DNA from: Microbacterium sp.
GTDB lineage: Bacteria; Actinomycetota; Actinomycetes; Actinomycetales; Microbacteriaceae
DNA: 64,000 nucleotides
Reading direction: 5' to 3'
Assembly (NCBI GenBank): GCA_003248655.1
Contig: QFPM01000001.1
Location: 273,415-337,414, forward strand
Program-made: the position numbers and the translations under genes
Shown: in pieces, positions 24,018-33,113 of the stretch
Position numbering within the stretch: position 1 is the first letter of the stretch
How the letters are laid out: the number at the start of each line of letters is the position of its first letter
The notes under the pieces: generated by a model
The model's input: only the letters and a program-made list of their open reading frames with translations
Databases searched by the model: none
What the model was told of the DNA's origin: nothing

Positions 24018-27000
24018 ATGCCTTCCCCCGAGCCCGTGATCTCCTACCCGCCGGAGCTGCCCGTCAGCGCCGCGCGCGGCGAGATCGCGCGCGCGATCGA
24101 AGGGCACCAGGTCGTCATCGTCGCGGGTGCGACGGGGTCGGGAAAGACCACGCAGCTGCCCAAGATCTGCCTCGAGCTGGGGCGACAGTCCATCGCCCAC
24201 ACGCAGCCGCGTCGCATCGCCGCGCGCACGATCGCGGAGCGCATCGCGCACGAGTTGCAGGTGCCCCTCGGCGGCACCGTCGGGTACAAGGTGCGCTTCA
24301 CCGACCAAGTGTCCGCGGACACCAAGGTCGCGCTCGTGACCGACGGCATCCTGCTCAACGAGATCCATCGCGACCGCCTGCTGCGCCGCTACGACACGAT
24401 CATCGTCGACGAAGCGCACGAGCGCTCCCTCAATATCGACTTCCTCCTCGGCTACCTCGCCCGCATCCTTCCCGAGCGTCCCGACCTCAAGGTGATCATC
24501 ACCTCGGCCACGATCGACCCCGAGAGCTTCGCGAAGCACTTCGCGGATGCCGGCGGCTCGCCCGCACCGATCATCGAGGTCTCCGGCCGTACGTACCCCG
24601 TCGAGATCCGCTACCGCGGTGTCGACACGGATACGGACGACGACGTCGACACGCTCGTCGCCGCCCTGCGCGAACTCGACCGCGAGCCCGACGGCGACGT
24701 CCTGGTGTTCCTTCCGGGCGAGGCCGAGATCCGCGACGCGACGGATGCCGTTCGCGGCATGTACGCGAAAGACGCCCGCCCGACCGAGGTCCTCCCCCTG
24801 TACGGACGGCTGTCGGCGGCCGAGCAGCATCGGGTGTTCGAGCCGTCCGCGCTCGCCGGTGTGCGCCGCCGGGTGATCCTCGCGACGAACGTCGCCGAGA
24901 CGAGCCTGACGGTCCCCGGCATCCGTTACGTCATCGACACCGGCACGGCCCGCATTTCGCGCTACAGCGCGCGGACGAAGATCCAGCAGCTGCCGATCGA
25001 GGCGATCTCCCAGGCGTCGGCGCAGCAGCGGTCGGGCCGCGCGGGACGCACCTCGGCGGGTATTGCGATCCGCCTCTACGACGAGGACGACTTCCTCGCC
25101 CGGCCCGAGTACACCGAGCCCGAGATCCTGCGGACATCCCTGGCATCGGTCATCCTGCAGATGCTCGCGCTCGGGTTCGGCGACATCGAGGAGTTCCCGT
25201 TCCTCACGAAGCCCGACAGTCGCGGCGTCAAGGCGGCGTTCGAGCTGCTGACCGAGCTACGCGCGGTGACGGCCGATCGGCGCCTGACGAAGACCGGCCG
25301 CGAGATCTCGCGCCTGCCGATCGATCCGCGCTTCGCCCGGATGCTGCTCGAAGCCCGGCGTCTCGACGTGCTCGCTCCGGTCCTCGCGATCGTCGCCGGG
25401 CTGTCGATCCAAGACGTACGCGAGCGGCCGTCTGCCGACGACGGCGCGGCGCGCGAGCGGGCCGACCACCTGCACGCACGCTTCGCCGACCCGACGAGCG
25501 ACTTCCTGACACTGCTGAACCTCTGGAACCACCTGCAGGAACAGCAGCGCGAACTCGGCTCGAGCGCGTTCCGGCGGCTCTGCCGCGCCGAGTTCCTCAA
25601 CTATGTACGCGTACGGGAATGGGTCGACGTCCACCGCCAGCTGCGACAGCTGCTCGGCGTCAAGGGCGGCGCGGCGGAGGCGCCAACCGCCGACCCCGCG
25701 CTCGTCCACCGCGCGATCCTCACCGGCCTCCTGTCACATCTCGGCGTCCTCGATACGCGTTCGCTGGCGAAGCAGAAGCCCGGCGACAAGCGCAAACCCG
25801 TCGCGCAGTACCGCGGCGCGCGCGGCGCGAGCTTCGCGATCTTCCCCGGGTCGGCGTTGAAGAAGGCATCGCCGGATGCCGTCATGGCGGCCGAGCTCGT
25901 CGAGACCTCGCGCCTCTACGCCCGCACGGTCGCCGTGATCGACCCCGCGTGGGCCGAAGAGCCCGCGGGAGAGCTCGCCCACCGGACGCTCAGCGATCCG
26001 CACTGGTCGAAGGATGCCGGCGCCGCCGTCGCGGCCGAGAAGGTGACGCTCTTCGGCCTCGAGATCATCCCGCGCCGCCGCGTGCAGCTCGCGCGCATCG
26101 ACCGCGAGCTCGCGCGCGAAATGTTCGTGCGGCACGCGCTCGTGGACGGCGAGTGGAACTCGGCGCACCTCGACAAGCGGCTCACCGCGTTCGAGCGCCG
26201 CAACCTCGAGCTGCGCAGGCGCCTCGAGAAGGTCGAAGAGCGCGAGCGGCGCCGCGACATCCTCGTCGGCGACGAGGCCGTGTTCGCGTTCTACGACGCG
26301 CGCATCCCGCGGGATGTCGTCGACGTGCGCTCGTTCGAGGTGTGGTGGCGGGAGGCGTCGGCCGCGACGCCGCGGCTGCTCGACCTGACCGAGGCCGACC
26401 TGCTCGATGGGGCGTCACGCTCGGATGAGAACGCCTTTCCGGGCCGGTGGACGCAGGGCGATCAGACACTGTCGCTCGCGTATCGGTTCGAGCCGGGGAG
26501 CCCCGAAGACGGCGTGAGCGTCGTCGTGCCGCTACCTCTGCTCGCGGGGCTTCGCCCCGACGGGTTCGACTGGCAGGTGCCGGGGCTGCGTGCCGAGCTC
26601 ATCACGGCGCTACTGCGGGCCCTGCCCAAGAGCATCCGCCGCCATGTCGTCCCCGCCGCGGACTGGGCGGCGAAACTCGGCGACGAGCTCGTCAGCGACG
26701 GCCCCGAGGACCACGACGGTGTGCCGCCGCAGTCGCTGCGCACCGCCCTCGCCGCCCGCATCCAACGCGTCGCGAATCAGCCGGTCACCGCCGCCGACTT
26801 CGAGCTCGACCGCGTGCCCGCACACCTCACGGTGACTTTCCGCGCGGTCGACCACCGTGGCCGTGTCGTCGGCGCCTCGCGAGACCTCGGCGAGCTGCAG
26901 GCGCGGCTCGCCGGCCGCGCCCGCGAACAGGTGGCCCGCGCCCTCGCCGCACAGCCCACTCCCGCCGACCCTCGTCCCACAAAAGGTCGTTCCGAGGGTG

Positions 27001-27932
27001 CGGATCCAGCCCTTTCTGGGACGAACCCCACCGCAAGTGGGACGGGGGTCGCGGGCGGGGTCGCCGAGCGCTCCGGCATCACGACGTGGGATGTCGGGAC
27101 CCTCCCGGACGTCGTCGACACGCGCGTCGCCGGCGGCGTCGTCCGCGGCTACCCCGCGCTCGTCGACGAAAAGGATGCCGTGGCACTGCGCATCGAGGCG
27201 ACGCCCGAGCGCGCCGCGCGGCTCACGCACGCGGGGGTGCGCCGTCTGCTGCTGCTTGCCGTCCCCTCCCCCAGCGCCTACGTCCTGGAGCACCTCACCG
27301 CCGCCGAGAAGCTCTCGCTCGCGACCTCGCCCTATCCGTCGGCGAAGGCGCTCATCGAGGATGCCCGGGTGGCCGTCGCCGATGCCGTCATGGCGGGCAC
27401 GGCGCCCGCCGGCATCCGCACCGCCGAGCAGTTCGCCGCGGCTCGGGATGCGTTCTCCGCCGCTGTCGTCGACGAGCTGTTCCAGGCCGTGTCGCTGACG
27501 GCCCGGACCCTCACGTTGCAGCGCGACGTCGAGCGCGCGATCAAGGCGCAGAACTCGATGACGCTGCTGTCCGCACTCGGCGACGTGAAGGGCCAGCTCG
27601 CGGGGCTCGTGTTCCCGGGCTTCGTCGCGCGCACCGGCCTCGCCCGGCTCGCCCACCTGCCGCGGTACCTGCAGGGCGCGCTCGTGCGCGTGCAGGGCCT
27701 GGCCGATAACCCCGGGCGCGACCGGCAGCGTCAGACCGAGTTCGAGCGCGCGGCGAACGCTTATGCGGAGACTGGCGGCACGATCCCGCTCGAGCCCGAG
27801 GCAGCGCCGGGGATCACCCGCGCCCGGTGGCTGCTCGAAGAGTTGCGCGTGAGCCTGTTCGCTCAGCAGCTCGGCACCGCCGAGCCTGTGTCGCTGCAGC
27901 GCGTGACGAAGGCTCTCGCGGGAGCGGAATAG
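24018..27932 (+). CDS. hrpA: ATP-dependent RNA helicase HrpA
   Basis: A 1304-residue DEAH-box helicase. Walker A GATGSGKTT (38-46), DEAHERS (131-137), SAT in ITSATIDPESF, the RecA-2 motifs NVAETSLTVPG and QRSGRAGR, then the HA2/OB region and the long C-terminal DUF3418-type extension typical of HrpA, which in E. coli works on stalled ribosomes and mRNA processing. The ATG at 24018 is preceded by TACGAT eight bases upstream. An odd low-complexity segment around residues 982-1013 is encoded by a palindromic insertion (see separate entry). It is close to the preceding cassette but has its own promoter signal. Confidence 0.95.
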   Translation: MPSPEPVISYPPELPVSAARGEIARAIEGHQVVIVAGATGSGKTTQLPKICLELGRQSIAHTQPRRIAARTIAERIAHELQVPLGGTVGYKVRFTDQVSADTKVALVTDGILLNEIHRDRLLRRYDTIIVDEAHERSLNIDFLLGYLARILPERPDLKVIITSATIDPESFAKHFADAGGSPAPIIEVSGRTYPVEIRYRGVDTDTDDDVDTLVAALRELDREPDGDVLVFLPGEAEIRDATDAVRGMYAKDARPTEVLPLYGRLSAAEQHRVFEPSALAGVRRRVILATNVAETSLTVPGIRYVIDTGTARISRYSARTKIQQLPIEAISQASAQQRSGRAGRTSAGIAIRLYDEDDFLARPEYTEPEILRTSLASVILQMLALGFGDIEEFPFLTKPDSRGVKAAFELLTELRAVTADRRLTKTGREISRLPIDPRFARMLLEARRLDVLAPVLAIVAGLSIQDVRERPSADDGAARERADHLHARFADPTSDFLTLLNLWNHLQEQQRELGSSAFRRLCRAEFLNYVRVREWVDVHRQLRQLLGVKGGAAEAPTADPALVHRAILTGLLSHLGVLDTRSLAKQKPGDKRKPVAQYRGARGASFAIFPGSALKKASPDAVMAAELVETSRLYARTVAVIDPAWAEEPAGELAHRTLSDPHWSKDAGAAVAAEKVTLFGLEIIPRRRVQLARIDRELAREMFVRHALVDGEWNSAHLDKRLTAFERRNLELRRRLEKVEERERRRDILVGDEAVFAFYDARIPRDVVDVRSFEVWWREASAATPRLLDLTEADLLDGASRSDENAFPGRWTQGDQTLSLAYRFEPGSPEDGVSVVVPLPLLAGLRPDGFDWQVPGLRAELITALLRALPKSIRRHVVPAADWAAKLGDELVSDGPEDHDGVPPQSLRTALAARIQRVANQPVTAADFELDRVPAHLTVTFRAVDHRGRVVGASRDLGELQARLAGRAREQVARALAAQPTPADPRPTKGRSEGADPALSGTNPTASGTGVAGGVAERSGITTWDVGTLPDVVDTRVAGGVVRGYPALVDEKDAVALRIEATPERAARLTHAGVRRLLLLAVPSPSAYVLEHLTAAEKLSLATSPYPSAKALIEDARVAVADAVMAGTAPAGIRTAEQFAAARDAFSAAVVDELFQAVSLTARTLTLQRDVERAIKAQNSMTLLSALGDVKGQLAGLVFPGFVARTGLARLAHLPRYLQGALVRVQGLADNPGRDRQRQTEFERAANAYAETGGTIPLEPEAAPGITRARWLLEELRVSLFAQQLGTAEPVSLQRVTKALAGAE
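26961..27055. repeat. Palindromic element inserted in frame in hrpA
   Basis: Outer arms CCCGCCGACCCTCGTCCCAC (26961-26980) and, inverted, GTGGGACGGGGGTCGCGGG (27037-27055) pair over about 19 bases with one bulge and one mismatch; inner segments around GGTCGTTCC and GGGACGAACC are also partly complementary. It is translated as about 32 Pro/Thr/Gly/Ser-rich residues (PRPTKGRSEGADPALSGTNP...) just before the conserved SGITTWDVGTLP of HrpA, which looks like a disordered linker. The base composition and symmetry are unlike flanking coding DNA. Confidence 0.65.
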
Positions 27933-28019
27933 ACCGCGCGCCACGCGGCGATGCCCCTGAGGGTCGCCGTCTCATCGACGTCAGACCGACGGGAAGATCG
28001 TGCTCGTCCCGTAGAGCCT

Positions 28020-29360
28020 TCAGCTCGCCGCGACGAGGTCGCGGTAGAAGCGGATGCCGCGCAGCCACACCTCGACGCGGATGCGTTCGTTGTGCGAGTG
28101 CAGCGCATCGCGCTCTGCGCGGGTGAGGTGGAACGGTGTGAAGCGGTAGACGTGACCGCTGATCGCCGTGAACCACCGGCTGTCGCTCGCGCCGAGCTGG
28201 ATGTACGGCGTCGTCACGATGTCGTCGCCGAGGGCCGAGGCGACGGATGCCGCGATGCGCCGCCACGGCTCACCGCGCCACGGCGAGACGGGTGACGGGT
28301 CCGACCCGTGCCGCACCTCGATCTCGACCGCAGGGTCGGCAATCACGCGACGCACGCGCGCCGCGGCGCCCGCGACCGTGTCGCCCGTCAGGAGGCGGAT
28401 GTTGATGGATGCGCGCGCCGTCGTCGCGAGCACGTTCTCGCCGGGCGCGCCCGACAGCTCAGTCGCGACAGCGGTCGTGCGCACCATCGCGTTGAGCTCG
28501 GGGCCGAGATGCGGAAAGACCTTCGCGAGCAGCGGCCCGATGATGCCGAGATGTGCGAACACCCACCGCAACGGCTGCGGGGCGTGCGGGGCGATCGTGG
28601 CGAACAGGGCGCGCACGGGCGGCGCGATGCGCGTGGGGAACGGATGCCGGTGGAGCCTGTCGATCGCGCGCGCGAGCCGCACGGTCGCGGGCATCGCGGG
28701 TGGAGTCGACGCGTGCCCGCCGCTCTCACGGGCGGTGAGGTGCACCGTCATGACGCCGCGTTCGGCGACGCCGACCATCGCCGTCGGCACGGTGACACCG
28801 GGAACAACGCCGTCGACGACGGCGCCGCCTTCGTCGATCACGAGTCCCGGGCGGACCCCGCGCTCCTGCAGCAGCGCAACGATCGCGCGCGCCCCGCCGC
28901 CGGCGGTCTCCTCGTTGTGCCCGAACGCCAGGTACACGTCGCGCGCGGGCGAGAAGCCCGAGCCGGCGAGCTGTTCGACGGCTTCGAGGATCGCCACGAG
29001 CGCACCTTTGTCGTCGATGGCTCCGCGGGCGTGCACCTCGGAATCCGCTCCCTCGCCGACCAGATCAGCGGCAAACGGCGGGTGCTCCCACTCCTCCTCC
29101 ACCACCGGGACGACATCGAGGTGCGCCATGAGGACGAGCGGGTCGGATGCCCGGGCGCCGGGCCACCGGAACAGCAGCGAATGCCCGTCGACGACGTCAC
29201 GCTCGAGCACCTCGTGCGTGCGCGGATAGAGCCGCGCGAGCGCCGCGAGGAACTCGTCGAAGCGCTCCCAGTCGATCTCGGCCTCGTCGGCGTGCGAGAC
29301 GGTGGGAATCCTCAGCAGCTCGCGGAACCTGTCGAGCGAGGCCTCGTTTTCGGGAGTCAC
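28020..29360 (-). CDS. M20/M28-type zinc peptidase (carboxypeptidase or dipeptidase-like)
   Basis: The 446-residue enzyme has the M20 metal-site pattern: LVLMAHLDVVPV (His-Leu-Asp), a bridging Asp in HARGAIDDKGALVAILEAVEQL, and the catalytic Glu-Glu in AFGHNEETAGGGAR. A dimerisation lid (about residues 190-330) includes TARESGGHASTPP. It should hydrolyse small peptides or N-acylated amino acids; the substrate is not predictable. GTG start at 29360 with TAGGCT exactly six bases upstream, so leaderless. It is divergent from the oxidoreductase gene. Confidence 0.9.
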   Translation of the reverse strand: MTPENEASLDRFRELLRIPTVSHADEAEIDWERFDEFLAALARLYPRTHEVLERDVVDGHSLLFRWPGARASDPLVLMAHLDVVPVVEEEWEHPPFAADLVGEGADSEVHARGAIDDKGALVAILEAVEQLAGSGFSPARDVYLAFGHNEETAGGGARAIVALLQERGVRPGLVIDEGGAVVDGVVPGVTVPTAMVGVAERGVMTVHLTARESGGHASTPPAMPATVRLARAIDRLHRHPFPTRIAPPVRALFATIAPHAPQPLRWVFAHLGIIGPLLAKVFPHLGPELNAMVRTTAVATELSGAPGENVLATTARASINIRLLTGDTVAGAAARVRRVIADPAVEIEVRHGSDPSPVSPWRGEPWRRIAASVASALGDDIVTTPYIQLGASDSRWFTAISGHVYRFTPFHLTRAERDALHSHNERIRVEVWLRGIRFYRDLVAAS

Positions 29361-29396
29361 CCGTCGAGCCTACGCTCTCGTCGATAGGCTCGGCAT
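29361..29396. promoter_or_regulatory. Interlocked leaderless promoters, M20 peptidase and Gfo/Idh genes
   Basis: Both genes have the same -10 hexamer TAGGCT six bases from the start codon: minus strand 29372-29367 for the peptidase and plus strand 29385-29390 for the oxidoreductase. With only 36 bases between starts, the -35 region of each would lie over the other gene's start. Confidence 0.6.
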
Positions 29397-30380
29397 ATGA
29401 CAGACATCCGCTGGGGAATCCTCGCGACGGGCGGAATCGCCCATGCATTCACTCAGGACCTCCGCACCGCCGGGCTCGACGTCGCCGCCGTGGGCTCGCG
29501 CCGGCCCAACGCCGCGACCGAGTTCGCCGCGCAGTACGGCATCGCGCACGCGCACGGCTCTTACGAAGATCTCGTCGCCGACCCCGACGTCGACATCGTC
29601 TACGTCGCCTCGCCCCACAGCCATCACCTTGAGCACGCCGCTCTCGCGCTCGAGGCGGGCAAGCACGTGCTCATCGAGAAGGCGATCACGCTGGATGCCG
29701 ACGAGGCGATCGCCATCCGCGATGTCGCCGCGGGGCGCGGCCTGCTCGCGATGGAGGCGATGTGGACGCGCTACCTCCCGCACATGCTGCGCATCCGTGA
29801 GCTCATCGCCGACGGCGTGCTGGGCGAGCTACGCACCGTCATCGCCGACCACACGCAGAAGCTGCCGACCGATCCCGCCCATCGCCTGAACGCCCTTGAA
29901 CTCGGTGGCGGGTCGCTGCTCGACCTCGGGATCTACCCGGTGTCGTTCGCGTGGGACATCCTCGGCCCCATGACCGAGGTGCGCGCCGTCGGGCGTCTCG
30001 CCGACACGGGTGCCGACACCGACGTCGCACTCTCCGTGGCGCATGCCGCGGGCGGCATATCCTCCCTCGCGATGAGCTCTCGCGCCGCCGGCCCCAACAC
30101 GGCGCACGTGATCGGTACGGAGGCGCGCATCGACATCGACCGCGTCTGGTACACCCCGACATCCTTCCGCGTGACGGCATCCGACGGAACCGTCATCGAG
30201 GAGTATGCGTCGCAGGTCGAGGGGCGCGGGATGCAGTTCGAGGCACTGTACGCCGAGCAACTCCTGCGCTCGGGCCGCACCGACAGCGGCCTCCTGCCCA
30301 TTGACGAGTCGATCGCGATCATGCACACGCTCGACGAGGTGCGTGCCCAGCTCGGCGTCACCTATCCGAAGGACCGTTGA
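29397..30380 (+). CDS. Gfo/Idh/MocA-family oxidoreductase
   Basis: The 327-residue NAD(P)-dependent dehydrogenase has N-terminal Rossmann sequence IRWGILATGGIAHAF, VYVASPHSHHLEHAALALEAGKHVLIEKAI with the conserved EK pair, and a C-terminal substrate domain with GGGSLLDLGIYPVSFAWDILG. It resembles the dihydrodiol/1,5-anhydro-sugar dehydrogenase subgroup. The substrate is probably a sugar or polyol. Leaderless ATG at 29397. The next gene starts one base after its stop (TGACATG), so the two may be cotranscribed. Confidence 0.9.
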   Translation: MTDIRWGILATGGIAHAFTQDLRTAGLDVAAVGSRRPNAATEFAAQYGIAHAHGSYEDLVADPDVDIVYVASPHSHHLEHAALALEAGKHVLIEKAITLDADEAIAIRDVAAGRGLLAMEAMWTRYLPHMLRIRELIADGVLGELRTVIADHTQKLPTDPAHRLNALELGGGSLLDLGIYPVSFAWDILGPMTEVRAVGRLADTGADTDVALSVAHAAGGISSLAMSSRAAGPNTAHVIGTEARIDIDRVWYTPTSFRVTASDGTVIEEYASQVEGRGMQFEALYAEQLLRSGRTDSGLLPIDESIAIMHTLDEVRAQLGVTYPKDR

Positions 30381-30381
30381 C

Positions 30382-31260
30382 ATGCCCGACATTCACAATG
30401 CCCGCGTCGCGGTCTACCTCGACTTCGACAACATCGTCATGAGCTGGTACGACCGCGTGCACGGCCGAAACTCCTACTCGGCGGACCGCCAGCGCATCGT
30501 CGCCAATCCCGATGAGCCCGAGATCGCGCAGAAACTCAAAGACGCGACGATCGACGTGGGCGCGATCATCGACTACGCGGCATCCTTCGGCACTCTCGTG
30601 CTCACCCGCGCGTACGCCGACTGGTCGTCGCCGGTGAACGCGTTCTACCGCTCACAGCTCGTCGCCCGTGCCGTCGATCTCGTGCAGCTTTTCCCCGCCG
30701 CGGCGTACGCGAAGAACGGCGCCGACATCCGTCTCGCCGTGGATGCCGTCGAGGACATGTTCCGTCTGCCGGACCTCACCCACGTCGTGATCGTCGCGGG
30801 AGACAGCGACTACGTCCCGCTCGCGCAGCGCTGCAAGCGTCTGGGCCGGGTCGTAGTCGGCGTCGGGGTCGCGGGATCGACCGCGAAGTCGCTCGCCGCC
30901 GCGTGCGACCAGTTCGATGCGTACGACTCGCTTCCCGGCGTCGTGCCGCCCGCGCAGGCTCCCAAGAAGACGGATGCCGCGGCGCCGCAGACCGCGTCAC
31001 GCCGACGCAAGAGCGCCGACGACCCCGTTGCCGACCTCCTCGGCCGCGCGCTGCGACTCGAGCAGGAGCGCACCGACGACGAGTGGGTGCACCTGTCGGC
31101 CGTGAAGAACCTGCTCAAGCGCATGGACCCGTCCTTCAGCGAGAAGGCGCTCGGGCATCGGTCGTTCTCGGACTTCGTCAAGGCGCACCCCACGATCGCC
31201 GACATCGACGAGTCGACGAACATCGTGCGTGTGCGTCTGCACACATCGGACGCCTCCTAG
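30382..31260 (+). CDS. NYN-domain ribonuclease with OST-HTH/LOTUS domain
   Basis: 292 residues. The N-terminal half is an NYN (PIN-like) nuclease domain: VAVYLDFDNIVMSWYD with acidic residues, DIRLAVDAVEDMF, and HVVIVAGDSDYVPLAQRCKRLGR. A Pro/Ala/Lys linker (about 190-225) leads to a C-terminal OST-HTH/LOTUS domain (HLSAVKNLLKRMDPSFSEKALGHRSFSDFVKAH), a fold known for RNA, especially G-quadruplex RNA, binding. The pairing suggests an RNA-degrading enzyme. The ATG at 30382 follows the oxidoreductase stop directly. Confidence 0.9.
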   Translation: MPDIHNARVAVYLDFDNIVMSWYDRVHGRNSYSADRQRIVANPDEPEIAQKLKDATIDVGAIIDYAASFGTLVLTRAYADWSSPVNAFYRSQLVARAVDLVQLFPAAAYAKNGADIRLAVDAVEDMFRLPDLTHVVIVAGDSDYVPLAQRCKRLGRVVVGVGVAGSTAKSLAAACDQFDAYDSLPGVVPPAQAPKKTDAAAPQTASRRRKSADDPVADLLGRALRLEQERTDDEWVHLSAVKNLLKRMDPSFSEKALGHRSFSDFVKAHPTIADIDESTNIVRVRLHTSDAS

Positions 31261-31269
31261 CCGCCTGAC

Positions 31270-31287
31270 GTGTGCATACGTGCACAC
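31270..31287. promoter_or_regulatory. Inverted repeat over the MHS transporter start
   Basis: GTGTGCA-TACG-TGCACAC, perfect 7-bp arms, sitting exactly over the apparent GTG start of the transporter gene and 9 bases after the upstream stop. It could be an operator that blocks expression or an mRNA hairpin hiding the start. Confidence 0.5.
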
Positions 31288-32624
31288 CTTGTCGCGTCGT
31301 CACCGCATCCATGGCGGGCACCGTCGTCGAGTGGTACGAGTTCTTCCTCTACGCCACGGCCGCGACCCTGGTGTTCAACCTCATCATGTTCCCGCCGTCG
31401 GACGACCCGTACGCCGGCATCATCGCCGCCTTCGTCACGTATGCGGTCGGATTCGTCGCGCGACCGCTCGGTGGCATCGTCTTCGGACACTTCGGCGACA
31501 AGTACGGCCGCAAGAAGCTCTTGCAGCTGGCGATCATCCTCGTCGGTATCGCGACCTTCCTGATGGGCTGCCTCCCGACCTTTGCCCAGGTCGGGTACTG
31601 GGCGCCCGCGCTGCTGGTTCTGCTGCGGTTCGCGCAGGGCTTCGCGGTCGGCGATGAGTGGGGCGGCGGCGTACTGCTCGTCGCCGAGCACTCGCCCAAC
31701 AAGTCGCGCGGATTCTGGGCATCCTTCCCTCAGGCGGCGGTGCCGATCGGCAACCTGGTGGCGACGGTCGTGCTGCTCGTTCTCAGCCGTACTCTCTCTC
31801 CCGAAGCGTTCCTCGCGTGGGGATGGCGCATCGGGTTCTGGCTGTCGGTCATCATCGTCGCGGTCGGCTACTACGTGCGCACCAAGATCACCGATGCACC
31901 GATCTTCGTCGAGGCGCAGAAGGAGGTCGCCGAACAGGAGCACGTGCGTTACGGCGTCTTCGAGGTGCTCAAGCGCTACCCCCGCGGCGTCATCACGGCG
32001 ATGGGCCTGCGCTTCGCGGAGAACATCATGTACTACCTCGTCGTGACGTTCTCGATCACCTACCTGAAGATCGCACTCGAGATGGATACTGCGTCGATTC
32101 TCGGGATGCTGGTGATCGCGCACGTCGTGCACATGATCGTCATCCCTCTCGTCGGATCGCTCACCGACCGCATCGGACGCAAGCCCGTCTACGCCATCGG
32201 CGCGGTCGGCGCGGCGGCGTGGGGCTTCATCGCGTTCCCGATGTTCAACACGAAGGATCCCGTGACGATCATCCTCGCGATCTGCCTGGGCCTGGTCATC
32301 CACTCGTTCATGTACGCACCGCAGCCGGCGATCATGTCGGAGATGTTCCCGACGCGCATGCGCTACTCGGGCGTCTCGCTCGGGTACCAGGTCACGTCGA
32401 TCATCGCGGGTTCGCTCGCTCCGATCATCGCGACCGCGCTGCTCTCGCAGTACGGCACGTACATTCCGGTGGCCGTGTACCTCGCGATCGCGGCGGCGAT
32501 CACCTTCGTCGCGGTCATTTCGCTGCGCGAAACGAAGGGCATCTCGCTCCACGAGGTCGACCGCGTCGACCGCGAGCGCCTCATCGCCGAGACCGGGACC
32601 GTGAAGGTGCCGGCCGGGCGCTGA
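31272..32624 (+). CDS. MHS-family MFS transporter (ShiA/ProP type)
   Basis: The 450-residue, 12-helix proton symporter of the metabolite:H+ symporter family has VEWYEFFLYATAATLVFN, the MFS loop motif GHFGDKYGRKKLL, RFAQGFAVGDEWGGGVLLVAEH and a second GSLTDRIGRKPVY. Substrates of the family are organic acids, betaines or shikimate. The N-terminus is unusually short: only MHTCTPC precedes RVVTASMAGT, there is no ribosome-binding site, and the in-frame stop at 31266-31268 prevents a longer start. The first internal ATG is at 31311 but would cut into helix 1. It ends at a perfect palindromic terminator. Confidence 0.88.
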   Translation: MHTCTPCRVVTASMAGTVVEWYEFFLYATAATLVFNLIMFPPSDDPYAGIIAAFVTYAVGFVARPLGGIVFGHFGDKYGRKKLLQLAIILVGIATFLMGCLPTFAQVGYWAPALLVLLRFAQGFAVGDEWGGGVLLVAEHSPNKSRGFWASFPQAAVPIGNLVATVVLLVLSRTLSPEAFLAWGWRIGFWLSVIIVAVGYYVRTKITDAPIFVEAQKEVAEQEHVRYGVFEVLKRYPRGVITAMGLRFAENIMYYLVVTFSITYLKIALEMDTASILGMLVIAHVVHMIVIPLVGSLTDRIGRKPVYAIGAVGAAAWGFIAFPMFNTKDPVTIILAICLGLVIHSFMYAPQPAIMSEMFPTRMRYSGVSLGYQVTSIIAGSLAPIIATALLSQYGTYIPVAVYLAIAAAITFVAVISLRETKGISLHEVDRVDRERLIAETGTVKVPAGR

Positions 32625-32646
32625 TCGCCTGAGCGGGAGGACGACG

Positions 32647-32674
32647 AGGGGGGATGCCACGTGGCATCCCCCCT
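32647..32674. terminator. 28-bp perfect palindrome between convergent genes
   Basis: AGGGGGGATGCCAC followed immediately by its exact complement. It lies between the convergent MHS transporter and DoxX genes and should terminate transcription from both sides. It also contains GGATGCC/GGCATCC, the heptamer enriched across the window. Confidence 0.85.
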
Positions 32675-32695
32675 TCTCGTCCGGTCGCGGCGCCG

Positions 32696-33076
32696 TCAGT
32701 CGCGCGTCGACCAGATCGCCCAGGCGACCAGCAACGGCTGGAAGAACAGTCGGATGAGGCGCGCTGCGTCGTTGTCGAGGCCGAACGCGGGCCGCTTGCC
32801 CAGCGCCTGCGCGATGTTTCCGGGGAAGATCGCGACGAAGAACGCCGCGAGGATCGCGCCGACGCGGGATCGCTCCTTCGGCAGCACGACGAGGGCGGCG
32901 CCGAGCATCATCTCCACGGCCCCCGATGCCACGACAACGCCATCTGCGTCGATCGGCAAGACGTCGGTGACGAGATCGGGCACCTGCGCCTGGAACTCCT
33001 TGCGAGCCCAGAACAGGTGACTGAGCCCCGCGAACACCATTCCCCCGGCCAGCAGCCACCGCGCGATCGTCTTCAT
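32696..33076 (-). CDS. DoxX-like membrane protein (first paralogue)
   Basis: 126 residues with four predicted membrane helices: TIARWLLAGGMVFAGLSHLFW, VVASGAVEMMLGAALVVL, VGAILAAFFVAIFPGNIAQ and LIRLFFQPLLVAWAIW. It belongs to the small DoxX/DoxD-like family of unknown or redox-associated function. The ATG at 33076 has CATACT six bases upstream (leaderless). A close paralogue lies 1.3 kb away at 34376-34759; both share LPKERSRVG and PGN motifs. The upstream longer frame is a shadow. Confidence 0.85.
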   Translation of the reverse strand: MKTIARWLLAGGMVFAGLSHLFWARKEFQAQVPDLVTDVLPIDADGVVVASGAVEMMLGAALVVLPKERSRVGAILAAFFVAIFPGNIAQALGKRPAFGLDNDAARLIRLFFQPLLVAWAIWSTRD

Positions 33077-33113
33077 CAAGCCAGTATGCGCTCGCTGGGT
33101 AGGCTCTGGGGTC
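33077..33113. promoter_or_regulatory. Divergent leaderless promoters, DoxX gene and methyltransferase gene
   Basis: Minus-strand CATACT (33088-33083) lies six bases from the DoxX ATG; plus-strand TAGGCT (33100-33105) lies eight bases from the methyltransferase GTG. No ribosome-binding site is visible for either. Confidence 0.5.
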
